A stretch of 5,901 nucleotides of DNA from Bacteroidales bacterium (GTDB taxonomy: Bacteria; Bacteroidota; Bacteroidia; Bacteroidales; GCA-2711565), in the NCBI GenBank assembly GCA_029938505.1, contig JAOZUV010000142.1, positions 1 through 5,901 on the forward strand. Direction: 5' to 3'. The notes below the pieces were generated by a model, which was not told the origin of the DNA, did no database searches, and saw nothing but the letters and a program-made list of their open reading frames with translations. Position numbers and translations under genes: made by a program. Below are positions 1 through 5,037 of this stretch, piece after piece. Position 1 is the stretch's first letter; the number at the start of each line of letters is the position of its first letter.

Positions 1-185
1 ACCTCATTAGTTATTTTATAAATACAGAAGTTATCTTTGTCTATACAAACCATAAGATTATCATAATAGAGCATCCTCATTAGCTTATCTGAGTCAACGT
101 CATCAGTTTGAGGCATCTCTGACAATCTCATGTATATTCTTGTTGTTTCGGCTGCTGGTATTTCTACTATGGTTTTATGCTTCAT
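1..185 (-). CDS. Hypothetical protein, 3' end beyond the window (N-terminal 61 aa)
   Basis: An open frame starts with ATG at 185 and stays open to the left edge, so only the first 61 residues are visible (begins MKHKTIVEIPAAETTRIYMR). I do not recognise it. The visible part is soluble and mildly acidic, with no membrane segment; its cysteines at about 48 and 54 are not in a CxxC pattern. A GAGGG Shine-Dalgarno site (plus-strand ccctc, 196-200) lies 10 nt before the ATG. A second purine-rich stretch, AAAAAGGAG, is further upstream. It is the gene after TerL in the same direction, where phages often place the portal or a small accessory gene; nothing visible here identifies it as a portal. Coding is supported by the RBS and the uninterrupted frame; function is unknown. 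Confidence 0.72.
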   Translation of the reverse strand, partial: MKHKTIVEIPAAETTRIYMRLSEMPQTDDVDSDKLMRMLYYDNLMVCIDKDNFCIYKITNE

Positions 186-187
186 TT

Positions 188-280
188 TGCGTTATCCCTC
201 AATTTAAGCTCCTTTTTTTGAGGTCGGTCTCTGTATATCCATGTTTTGACTTTTGTAATTGCGCAATACCTCAATTTTAG
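188..280 (-). repeat. Imperfect 21-bp direct repeat flanking the terL/downstream-gene junction
   Basis: Positions 188-208 and 260-280 match at 17 of 21 bases and share the exact core CCTCAATTT (197-205 and 269-277), offset by 72 bp. The left copy contains the ribosome binding site of the gene starting at 185. The right copy lies directly after the TerL stop codon and includes the palindrome ATTGCGCAAT (258-267). It may be a duplicated translation-initiation region or a regulatory site. No sizeable gene lies between the copies. Confidence 0.4.
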
Positions 281-282
281 GG

Positions 283-1839
283 TTAAGCTGCATAAGCATC
301 GTAATTAACCTTTACTTTTCTGTTAATTCTCCTAACTTTTGGCTTCGGGAATCTTACATTTAAATCTGCATGACATATCCTTGCAATACAATCCAGCATA
401 TCATCATGTGTCGCAACAGGAAAGGGCATAAACTCTTCATTTATAAAGGTCTGTGTGAAGTCAACCTCTTTCCCCTCGTAATTAATAAACAAACATTTAG
501 AAGGTAGGTAAAACCTATGATACTCAAATATTGGGACAAGCTGTCTTATCCTGTCATTCTTCGGAGTAGCACCGCCTAATGGAGTGATATTGAACCTGTA
601 ATTATGTTGCTCTTGGACATACTCTATGTGCTCAATATCTGAATCTTTGCCATACTTCTCGTACCCTGTGGCTTTAATGTTATACTTTTGGTGAAACTCA
701 AACATCTTATCTGTTCGCTCTGTTAAGTTGAGTCTGTCCCTTATCCCATCAACAAGGTAGTAGTTACCATCATCTCCTACACCAATTACAATAATAACCG
801 TATAATCATTATCTTTCTTCTTCTCCCCTGCTGGATCACATAATAGATAGTAGTTCCACCTACTATCCCAAGAGTCTCTGCCCGACATATAAGGGAAGTT
901 ATCATAATATTCAATCCATTCTTCTTTAAACCCCATTGCATCTTCTGCTTTAGGATTTTGAAGCATTTGACACGCAAAAATATAAACTCCCATGTCTCTA
1001 TATTTTTCATCTAGTGTTTTTTGTTTTAATAAGACTGGTTTGCCTTTGGCTGTCCCATCGTCTGTGGCTGGGTATATTCTTGGGACAACTGAATCTCGAT
1101 CAAGCATAACCTTGTAAGTATCGTTGAAATGGTATCTTGTGCCTATTGTACGTCTGACCCCACCATCAGCACCTAAATTTAATGACAGCGCCCAAGCATC
1201 ATTAACCTTCTTGATCTGGTCTGTTGTTGTTACTGACTCTCTTGTTACAACATCGTCATAATTTAATATAAGGAAATGCTTAGATGTCGGTTGCCCATCA
1301 ATAAGCCCATGAGCCTCAACTGTTGCCTCTTTTGGGTTTGTCTTGCGCTTAACTACTATCCCTGCATCTAATGACCACCTAGGGGATTCTCTTTTCGGGT
1401 CCTGGTATAACACATTAGGATATAATTGTTTTAAAAGTTCATTAGATTCAAGCTCTACCTTAATTTGGTTAAGAAACCCTTTTGCTATTGGCTTTGTATG
1501 ACTAAAAATACCTATTGTTACCTCTTGATCCCAATAATAAGAATTTGAACTATGCGAATCTAATATGTCTTGGATTGATTTGGCGTATGTGATTATTGTT
1601 GATTTATAGTGCTCCCTTGCCCATAAATCCAGCATCCCATTAGGATTGTCTTGGACTTCTCTGCATCTATTATATAAAAAATCTCTGTTTACATCTTCTC
1701 TATGAAGCAGTTTGCATAATAAAAAGAATAAATCCCTTCTACCTAACTCAGCCATTGCTCCAATCACACAATCAGCTTTTTTAGCATCTGCCATTAAATC
1801 AGAATACATTTCAAGAGCGATTTGCCTGGTTTCTTGCAT
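283..1839 (-). CDS. terL: Phage terminase large subunit (packaging ATPase and nuclease)
   Basis: TerL is the motor that pumps DNA into the prohead and cuts the concatemer. At 518 aa it is full length for the family. The N-terminal ATPase half shows a deviant Walker A motif, REHYKST (about 75-81), then a hydrophobic strand ending in acidic residues, FLILNYDD (189-196), as Walker B. GTRYH (233-237) follows and matches the GTRxH block common in this family. The C-terminal RNase H-like nuclease half has the expected acidic residues: D335 in CDPAG, E394 in GYEKYG, and the D479/D480...D483 cluster in THDDMLDC. The C-terminus is basic (KPKVRRINRKVK). The ATG overlaps the TerS stop by one base (TAATG) and has only a weak RBS, so translation is probably coupled to TerS. 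The family call is firm; the packaging type (cos or headful) cannot be read from the sequence. Confidence 0.95.
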   Translation of the reverse strand: MQETRQIALEMYSDLMADAKKADCVIGAMAELGRRDLFFLLCKLLHREDVNRDFLYNRCREVQDNPNGMLDLWAREHYKSTIITYAKSIQDILDSHSSNSYYWDQEVTIGIFSHTKPIAKGFLNQIKVELESNELLKQLYPNVLYQDPKRESPRWSLDAGIVVKRKTNPKEATVEAHGLIDGQPTSKHFLILNYDDVVTRESVTTTDQIKKVNDAWALSLNLGADGGVRRTIGTRYHFNDTYKVMLDRDSVVPRIYPATDDGTAKGKPVLLKQKTLDEKYRDMGVYIFACQMLQNPKAEDAMGFKEEWIEYYDNFPYMSGRDSWDSRWNYYLLCDPAGEKKKDNDYTVIIVIGVGDDGNYYLVDGIRDRLNLTERTDKMFEFHQKYNIKATGYEKYGKDSDIEHIEYVQEQHNYRFNITPLGGATPKNDRIRQLVPIFEYHRFYLPSKCLFINYEGKEVDFTQTFINEEFMPFPVATHDDMLDCIARICHADLNVRFPKPKVRRINRKVKVNYDAYAA

Positions 1840-2201
1840 TAGCCTATAATCTCATTTATTTTATCTAACACTTCTGGTGTTAATCCATGCTTGACTGTTG
1901 ATTCTGTTTTAATCTTCTCTGCAAACTCATCTGATTTCTTTTTAGTTAGATACTCCATTGCAATATTCGGTTTACTCGCCATTGAATCAACCACCGATTT
2001 ACGAGCTAATAATATAGGGTTCTCTTTTAACCGCTCTTTCCGCTCCAAAAATTTTGGGTTAGCTTCTTGGTAATTATATAATGTAGACTTAGATATATCA
2101 GCATTAAGACACGCCTCAAGGTCAGTGCATCCCCACTTAAAAGCATCCTCTAAATTCTGGATAGTTGCTTTAGTCATTTTTGTTGGTCTGCCTGCTGGCA
2201 T
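1839..2201 (-). CDS. terS: Phage terminase small subunit (DNA recognition)
   Basis: This 120-aa protein has the usual small-terminase layout. An N-terminal AT-hook-like GRPTK (4-8) precedes a helix-turn-helix of about residues 12-45, with ACLNADISKSTLYNY as turn and recognition helix. A charged helical region (about 50-100) follows, suited to oligomerisation, and then a short C-terminal tail that would contact TerL. TerS binds the packaging site and loads TerL. A good RBS, AAGGTGG, lies 7 nt before the ATG, inside the last codons of the preceding gene, whose stop is one base away. Its own stop overlaps the terL start. The gene order, size and HTH together make the assignment strong, although small terminases vary widely in sequence. 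Confidence 0.88.
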   Translation of the reverse strand: MPAGRPTKMTKATIQNLEDAFKWGCTDLEACLNADISKSTLYNYQEANPKFLERKERLKENPILLARKSVVDSMASKPNIAMEYLTKKKSDEFAEKIKTESTVKHGLTPEVLDKINEIIG

Positions 2202-2202
2202 T

Positions 2203-2574
2203 TTATCCCACCTTAAATTTTAATATTTTTTGATTTTGTTCTGTTTTTACTGGATAGATTATATTCTCTCTTTTTATCCTGTTCTCTTTGATCATTTTCC
2301 TAAAAGCTCTAAAAGCGTTGCTCCTAACTTTTTTTAATATTTTTGTTTTATCTTCTGGAGCAACCAGGACTATATACTGGTAATGAGAATTTTTTGTTTT
2401 TAAATCATAATTGAAAAGGATTCCACCGCTCCTGTGACCATATATCTCAGCTTCTAATATTGACGGTATAGCTACTTCTCTTGTATTAAAAGGAATTACA
2501 GCAACCACAACAGATCCGACTATACCTTTTAAAACAGTTCGCCTGCTTACAATATTGAGTTTTTGCCACCGCAT
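2203..2574 (-). CDS. Hypothetical 123-aa protein with twin-arginine-like N-terminus
   Basis: I chose the ATG at 2574. A longer version starting at TTG 2616 is possible but would overlap the previous gene and has no good RBS. From the ATG the N-terminus reads like a Tat export signal: about nine residues, then SRRTVLKG (10-17, matching the S/T-R-R-x-F-L-K pattern with V for F), then a hydrophobic stretch IVGSVVVAVIPF (18-29). No clear AxA cleavage site or lipobox Cys follows, so it could also be a membrane anchor or chance. The rest (about 40-123) is a soluble, lysine/arginine-rich domain that I do not recognise. An AGGAG sits at the preceding gene's stop, about 14 nt from the ATG, which is rather far. 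The stop lies one base before TerS, and the TerS RBS is inside this gene, so they are co-expressed. Confidence 0.75.
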   Translation of the reverse strand: MRWQKLNIVSRRTVLKGIVGSVVVAVIPFNTREVAIPSILEAEIYGHRSGGILFNYDLKTKNSHYQYIVLVAPEDKTKILKKVRSNAFRAFRKMIKENRIKRENIIYPVKTEQNQKILKFKVG

Positions 2575-2591
2575 TTTATAAAGTGTTTCTC

Positions 2592-2894
2592 CTATGTAAC
2601 TATTTGATTCAAGCAAGACAGTTGGGTTTCTCTAAAAATAGGGTATTCGCCTTTTTTATATAAATACATTGGCTTTCCACATTTAATACAGAAACCTATT
2701 GCTCCAAACTCTTCTTTGGATTTTAAATACCCTTCTACGCCGCAACTATGACAATAAAAAGCTGCATCTATCATGTCTCCCATTGTTGCCTTCCTTTCCC
2801 ACTCTGAATACATCTCACAACCATCACAGCGTTCTGTCCCTTCATTGCAACAGTTTATCATAGTGCATGGTTTGGTTGGTTGATATCCGTACAT
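2592..2894 (-). CDS. Cysteine-rich zinc-ribbon protein, 100 aa
   Basis: Nine cysteines precede a tenth near the end. A first cluster is C10, C15, C16, C23 and C26 (ending CDGC). A second is a classic zinc ribbon, CHSC (48-51) and CIKC (69-72), the latter followed by GKP as in many ribbons. C94 stands alone. It probably binds one or two zinc ions and may bind nucleic acid or a protein partner; no catalytic motif is visible and no family is recognised. The ATG follows the upstream TAA by three bases (TAATAAATG) with no strong RBS, so it is likely translated by coupling. An internal Met12 is an alternative start that would keep every zinc ligand except C10. The stop lies 17 nt before the next gene. 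Confidence 0.82.
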   Translation of the reverse strand: MYGYQPTKPCTMINCCNEGTERCDGCEMYSEWERKATMGDMIDAAFYCHSCGVEGYLKSKEEFGAIGFCIKCGKPMYLYKKGEYPIFRETQLSCLNQIVT

Positions 2895-2897
2895 TTA

Positions 2898-3065
2898 TTA
2901 TTTCTTATAATAATTTTTATTAAGTTCTTTTTCTATTTCTTTGAATTTTTTATCTCTCTCTGTAACATTCTTTAATAGCCCTCTGTCATTTATCTTGATT
3001 TTTTTCTTTTTCTTTTTCTTTTTTGCGTTCTTGTATGCTTTTATAGCGCTTAATATTATTGACAT
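2898..3065 (-). CDS. Small lysine-rich basic protein, 55 aa
   Basis: A short gene of 55 codons starts with ATG 3065. Its RBS GGGGTG, with a spacer of about three bases, is formed by the end of the gene before it. The protein starts with a short hydrophobic stretch (SIILSAI, 2-8), then has eight lysines in a row (15-22), and ends in a charged, probably helical tail rich in K and E. Nineteen or more of 55 residues are lysine, so nucleic-acid or membrane-surface binding is plausible, but no function can be assigned. The lysine run is encoded by alternating AAA/AAG, producing a six-base repeat (see separate entry). It is two bases from the upstream stop and three from the downstream start, a typical operon arrangement. 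Confidence 0.75.
   Translation of the reverse strand: MSIILSAIKAYKNAKKKKKKKKIKINDRGLLKNVTERDKKFKEIEKELNKNYYKK
2999..3024. repeat. (CTTTTT)n hexanucleotide tract encoding a poly-lysine run
   Basis: The plus strand shows three cytosines spaced six bases apart (3006, 3012, 3018) in an otherwise pure T tract. On the coding minus strand this is an all-purine run read as eight lysine codons. Gain or loss of one unit would add or remove two lysines without changing the frame. The same run contains A-AAA-AAG in phase with the reading frame, the classic -1 slippery heptamer. Confidence 0.6.
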
Positions 3066-3067
3066 AA

Positions 3068-3178
3068 TCACCCCTTAAACATATACACCATTACTGTTGC
3101 ATATAAAATTATTATTAAAAAAGAATATATTGGATTGTCTTGGATTATTGATAGGATTGTTGATAATTTGTTTTTCAT
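3068..3178 (-). CDS. Single-pass membrane mini-protein, 36 aa
   Basis: An ATG at 3178 opens a 36-aa frame starting MKNKLSTILSIIQDNPIYSF. A hydrophobic segment of about 17 residues (19-35, core FLIIILYATVMVYMF) follows, with a short FKG tail. The basic N-terminus (K2, K4) would favour N-in orientation. It could be a small holin-like, signal-anchor or superinfection-type peptide, but one segment cannot decide among these. GGTGGG lies about 10 nt upstream, a modest RBS. The gene begins one base after the previous stop (TAAAATG) and ends two bases before the next start, which strongly supports real translation within the operon. Confidence 0.68.
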   Translation of the reverse strand: MKNKLSTILSIIQDNPIYSFLIIILYATVMVYMFKG

Positions 3179-3179
3179 T

Positions 3180-3353
3180 TTAATGCACCCACCCATGATA
3201 TTTATTAAGTTGGGGGCTCTCTTTTGTAATATCTTTAGCTTGCCTTCTTAGTTTTCTACTTCTTTGATTTTTAAGCCACTTATTTCCACCTTTTTTAGTG
3301 AACCAACCACTTAAAGAACCTATTCTGCCTATTTGGGTTGAATCTAAGCTCAT
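3180..3353 (-). CDS. Small basic phage protein, 57 aa, C-terminal KYHGW motif
   Basis: The start at ATG 3353 is preferred: it overlaps the preceding stop as ATGA and has GGGGTG six bases upstream. A GTG at 3362 would leave no room for an RBS. The protein is strongly basic in its middle (KNQRSRKLRRQAKD, about 29-42) and ends NKYHGWVH. This resembles, from memory, small basic phage proteins with an arginine/lysine-rich helix and a C-terminal K-Y-x-G-W/Y motif, whose function is not established; that likeness is a recollection, not a search result. No membrane segment or cysteine is present. Nucleic-acid binding is a reasonable guess from charge alone. Confidence 0.72.
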   Translation of the reverse strand: MSLDSTQIGRIGSLSGWFTKKGGNKWLKNQRSRKLRRQAKDITKESPQLNKYHGWVH

Positions 3354-3493
3354 ATCCACCACCCCAAAAACACAATTAAAACTATCGCTTCTATTACTGG
3401 AATATTTAATATTTTATTTAGGATTGAAGCAGAAACAGACCTGATACCTTTAATACCAAGCCTTTCAGAGTCTATCATATTTAGATTTTGCAT
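3350..3493 (-). CDS. Membrane mini-protein, 47 aa, first gene of the terminase operon
   Basis: ATG 3493 has the best RBS in the operon, AAAGGAG (plus-strand 3500-3506) at six bases, directly after a promoter candidate. The N-terminal half (about 1-30) is moderately charged and could form an amphipathic helix; the C-terminal half is a hydrophobic segment ending in aromatic residues (IPVIEAIVLIVFLGWWI, 31-47). One glutamate (E35) sits near the start of that segment. The TGA overlaps the next ATG by four bases (ATGA), so translation is coupled. The shape fits a C-tail membrane anchor; holin-like or toxin-like activity is possible but not shown. No family is recognised. Confidence 0.72.
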   Translation of the reverse strand: MQNLNMIDSERLGIKGIRSVSASILNKILNIPVIEAIVLIVFLGWWI

Positions 3494-3513
3494 AGAAAAC
3501 TCCTTTAATTATT

Positions 3514-3530
3514 CACATTATCTCACATTA
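3514..3530. promoter_or_regulatory. Tandem TAATGTG repeat over the -10 box (candidate operator)
   Basis: The heptamer TAATGTG (minus strand) occurs twice, at 3530-3524 and 3520-3514, exactly 10 bp apart. That puts both copies on one face of the helix. The second copy covers four bases of the GATAAT box, so a bound protein would block the operon promoter. This is inference from position; it could be chance in AT-rich DNA. Confidence 0.35.
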
Positions 3531-3545
3531 AAACAATAAAAGCAA
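3517..3545 (-). promoter_or_regulatory. Promoter of the minus-strand terminase operon
   Basis: Reading the minus strand, TTGCTT (3545-3540), a 17-bp spacer and GATAAT (3522-3517) form a sigma70-type promoter. The TGA just before the -10 gives an extended -10 (TGnGATAAT). It lies 24 bp before the first ATG and just upstream of its RBS. Confidence 0.5.
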
Positions 3546-3600
3546 AAAAAAAGCCGTATCTTGAGTAAATCTAAGGGAATAGTTATATTTACCTCTTATT

Positions 3601-3622
3601 CCAGTTTAACTGGTTGAAACCA
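3601..3622. promoter_or_regulatory. Two overlapping palindromes between divergent operons (candidate operator)
   Basis: CCAGTTtAACTGG (3601-3613) is a perfect 6-bp inverted repeat around one base. TGGTTgaAACCA (3611-3622) is a perfect 5-bp inverted repeat overlapping it by three bases. They lie in the 214-bp gap between the divergent operons, upstream of the plus-strand promoter candidate and about 60 bp from the minus-strand promoter. This is where a dimeric HTH regulator would control both. No repressor gene is in the window. Confidence 0.45.
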
Positions 3623-3644
3623 AGAATAATTAAGTTAGGCTGGG

Positions 3645-3672
3645 TTTGCATTGTTTGGTTTGTCGTTATAAG
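3645..3672 (+). promoter_or_regulatory. Promoter candidate for the plus-strand small-gene operon
   Basis: TTTGCA (3645-3650), a 16-bp spacer and TATAAG (3667-3672) are an acceptable sigma70 match: four of six and five of six bases. Transcription would start near 3680, just before the AAGGAG ribosome binding site (3696-3701) of the first gene. Confidence 0.4.
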
Positions 3673-3707
3673 GTGAGGTATTATTAACTTTAAACAAGGA
3701 GAATATC

Positions 3708-3959
3708 ATGGATGAAACAAAACCAGAACCAGGGAACGTACTCGATTATTTCACTTATTTCCACACCCCTGACGAGAACCATTTCAAAAAGACAATGGCA
3801 GAAATCAAAGACTCTCAATCTCAATTTTGGGATGGGCTTATTTCAGCGCAGGAGTTAGAGACCCAAATCAGGAGAGCAGAGGAAAAATACTTTAAACAAA
3901 AATATTGGAATGTAACTTGCGATAAACTGAAAGCTAAACTTATAAAGGAAATAAAATGA
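3708..3959 (+). CDS. Hypothetical protein, 83 aa
   Basis: The first gene of the plus-strand block, with a strong AAGGAG RBS six bases before the ATG. The protein is soluble and charged, with an N-terminal part rich in aromatic residues (DYFTYFH, about 13-19) and a predicted helical middle and end (about 27-83) rich in E, K and Q. No cysteine pair, membrane segment or known motif is visible; the only Cys is near residue 71. I do not recognise it. Its stop overlaps the next start (AAAATGAAA, four-base ATGA overlap), which supports a co-translated pair. As the first plus-strand gene opposite the packaging operon, it might belong to a different temporal class, but this is inference from orientation only. 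Confidence 0.82.
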   Translation: MDETKPEPGNVLDYFTYFHTPDENHFKKTMAEIKDSQSQFWDGLISAQELETQIRRAEEKYFKQKYWNVTCDKLKAKLIKEIK

Positions 3960-4099
3960 AAGACTTTTGGAACGACATTTTTGACATAGATTGGAAACAA
4001 TGGCGGCTGTATCTCGTAATTATCTTTTTGTCTGCTGTTGCTGGAACTGTTGTTGGAGTTTATTTGAATGAGTGGAGTAAGTATATTAATTTATTTTAG
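3956..4099 (+). CDS. Membrane mini-protein, 47 aa
   Basis: ATG 3956 overlaps the previous TGA (ATGA), and AAGGA sits about six bases upstream. The N-terminus is acidic and aromatic (MKDFWNDIFDIDWKQW, 1-16). One membrane segment follows (about 18-36, core LVIIFLSAVAGTVVGVY), containing a small-residue AxxGxxxG stretch that could mediate helix packing, then a short polar tail. The charge pattern (acidic before, K43 after) suggests the C-terminus faces the cytoplasm, with low certainty. It is the third single-pass mini-protein in this window. A holin or membrane-modifying role is possible but not shown. The next gene's RBS (TAGGAG) overlaps its stop codon. Confidence 0.72.
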   Translation: MKDFWNDIFDIDWKQWRLYLVIIFLSAVAGTVVGVYLNEWSKYINLF

Positions 4100-4107
4100 G
4101 AGATGAT

Positions 4108-4305
4108 ATGAACAACCCAAACATGAGAAGAAAACCATCACCAGAAACAAGAGCTATCTTTAATATTAATTATCGGGTAAAAGTTAAAACCAAACCAAGT
4201 AAACACGTTGAAACGATAAAACAATACAAGCTGAGAGGCGGCGAAATTGAAAAGCTGCCATACTTTAGAGGATTTACAAGCCTTCCTCTTGAATTTACTG
4301 TTTAG
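4108..4305 (+). CDS. Small basic hypothetical protein, 65 aa
   Basis: The third and last gene of the plus-strand block. AGGAG lies six bases before the ATG and overlaps the previous gene's stop. The protein is basic, especially in its first two thirds (RRKPSPETR, 7-15; KVKTKPSK, 25-32). It has no cysteine, no membrane segment and no family I recognise. The charge would suit nucleic-acid or ribosome contact, but that is only a guess. The stop is directly followed by the shared terminator, so the transcript ends here. Confidence 0.78.
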   Translation: MNNPNMRRKPSPETRAIFNINYRVKVKTKPSKHVETIKQYKLRGGEIEKLPYFRGFTSLPLEFTV

Positions 4306-4306
4306 A

Positions 4307-4345
4307 AATAATCCCCTGATAGATTGTTTTTGTCAGGGGATTATT
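4307..4345. terminator. Bidirectional intrinsic terminator between convergent genes
   Basis: AATAATCCCCTGA (4307-4319) and its exact reverse complement TCAGGGGATTATT (4333-4345) form a perfect 13-bp stem with a 13-nt loop. The A/T outer part of each arm supplies a short U-rich 3' end in both directions. It begins two bases after the plus-strand gene's stop and ends five bases before the stop of the minus-strand RusA-like gene, the expected place for a shared terminator. Confidence 0.88.
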
Positions 4346-4349
4346 GCGT

Positions 4350-4799
4350 TTATCCTAAAATACTCCCGCCTTTCAAAGTCAAGGTTTCATCTCTTGGCAC
4401 ATCATCAGTTCTCATTATAATACTATTACTTGGTGGCGGCGGCTCTACTATATCGTAAGGTTGTATTATTGACAGGTTCACACCAGGATATTTTTTGTCT
4501 ATTGTAAACCACCTTGCAGGCTTTCCTTTTTCTTCAACTGGAAGAATTACAGGGTTAATATGCCTCACAGAATCATTCTTGATATATTTTAAATCAGCTA
4601 AACCTTTAACCACAACGTTTATAAGAGAAGTATATTTGTAATATTTCTTATCTGGCAGCACAAAATGAAACCCTAAAATTATTGGATATTCAGGATCCTC
4701 AAAAAACTCTTTTAAGGCTTCTTGCTTTTTCTCGTTTTGCCTTATTGATTCCTTAAATCTTTTAGTTGTCGTTATTTCTATTGGTAGCCACAGCAGCAT
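4350..4799 (-). CDS. RusA-like endonuclease fold, probably lacking key acidic residues
   Basis: RusA-family proteins are small dimeric nucleases that resolve Holliday junctions and are common in phages. The central part here fits the family layout: a strand ending in FHFVLPDKK (44-52), a helix VVVKGLADL (62-70), then NDSVRHI (75-81), where the family has its acidic pair and a strand. In canonical members the helix begins with D-x-D-N; here the same place reads KYTS (55-58). Only D76 remains of the expected acidic set. A C-terminal extension carries EPPPPS (119-124). It could be an inactive RusA relative, a binding protein, or a different alpha/beta fold. GGAGG lies five bases before the ATG, and the start overlaps the upstream mini-gene by 22 nt. 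At 149 aa it is slightly longer than typical RusA. Confidence 0.5.
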   Translation of the reverse strand: MLLWLPIEITTTKRFKESIRQNEKKQEALKEFFEDPEYPIILGFHFVLPDKKYYKYTSLINVVVKGLADLKYIKNDSVRHINPVILPVEEKGKPARWFTIDKKYPGVNLSIIQPYDIVEPPPPSNSIIMRTDDVPRDETLTLKGGSILG

Positions 4800-4897
4800 A
4801 ATCCCTCCATCATAACAAGTTTATTGTTTAGTTTGCAGTATAACCAACCAGAATTACCTATCCATATTATTTTTAATTTATTACAATTTTGACACAT
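4778..4897 (-). CDS. Cysteine-rich mini-protein, 39 aa
   Basis: ATG 4897 has a GGAAGG ribosome binding site eight bases upstream and opens a 39-codon frame that overlaps the RusA-like start by 22 nt in another frame. The protein begins MCQNCNKLK and carries C2, C5, C21 and then C34-C36, so a zinc knuckle made from the first CxxC and the later cysteines is plausible. The middle is fairly hydrophobic (KIIWIGNSGWLYC, 9-21). I do not recognise it. Translation would carry ribosomes into the RusA-like start. Coding rests on the RBS, the overlap and the cysteine pattern; a purely upstream leader peptide is the alternative. Confidence 0.5.
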   Translation of the reverse strand: MCQNCNKLKIIWIGNSGWLYCKLNNKLVMMEGLCCCGYQ

Positions 4898-4931
4898 TTT
4901 TTACCTTCCATTTTGTTTGCGTACTTATTCT

Positions 4932-4961
4932 TTGAGAGGTATTGTGACCCCCTTCTTTAAA
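4932..4961 (+). promoter_or_regulatory. Weak plus-strand promoter candidate for the intergenic RNA
   Basis: TTGAGA (4932-4937), an 18-bp spacer and TTTAAA (4956-4961) match the sigma70 boxes at five and four of six bases. Transcription would start near 4968, ahead of the UUCG hairpin, and could end at the terminator at 5253. The match is weak and the site overlaps a minus-strand -10 candidate. Confidence 0.25.
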
Positions 4962-4966
4962 TTATA
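4961..4966 (-). promoter_or_regulatory. Perfect TATAAT -10 upstream of the Cys-rich mini-gene and RusA-like gene
   Basis: The minus strand reads TATAAT at 4966-4961, 63 bases before the ATG at 4897. No convincing -35 box lies 16-18 bp upstream, so activity would need an activator, or the match is chance in AT-rich DNA. Confidence 0.3.
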
Positions 4967-5037
4967 GTCCTAACTAATCTTAATTATTACTTTTACCAGG
5001 GGAGTTCTTCGGATACTCCAACCCCGCCCCAAAGATT

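Noticed and set aside
204..242. 12-codon minus-strand ORF (MDIQRPTSKKGA)
   Set aside because: Too short and without an RBS; treated as intergenic sequence between terL and the next gene.
786..1010. 74-codon minus-strand frame inside terL
   Set aside because: It lies fully within the terminase gene in another frame, has no motif and no fitting RBS.
1891..2073. 60-codon plus-strand frame
   Set aside because: It is antisense to the small terminase gene and is best explained as a shadow of it.
2575..2616. N-terminal extension of the Tat-like protein from TTG
   Set aside because: It would overlap the zinc-ribbon gene by 25 nt, lacks a good RBS, and would push the RR motif to an unlikely distance from the N-terminus.
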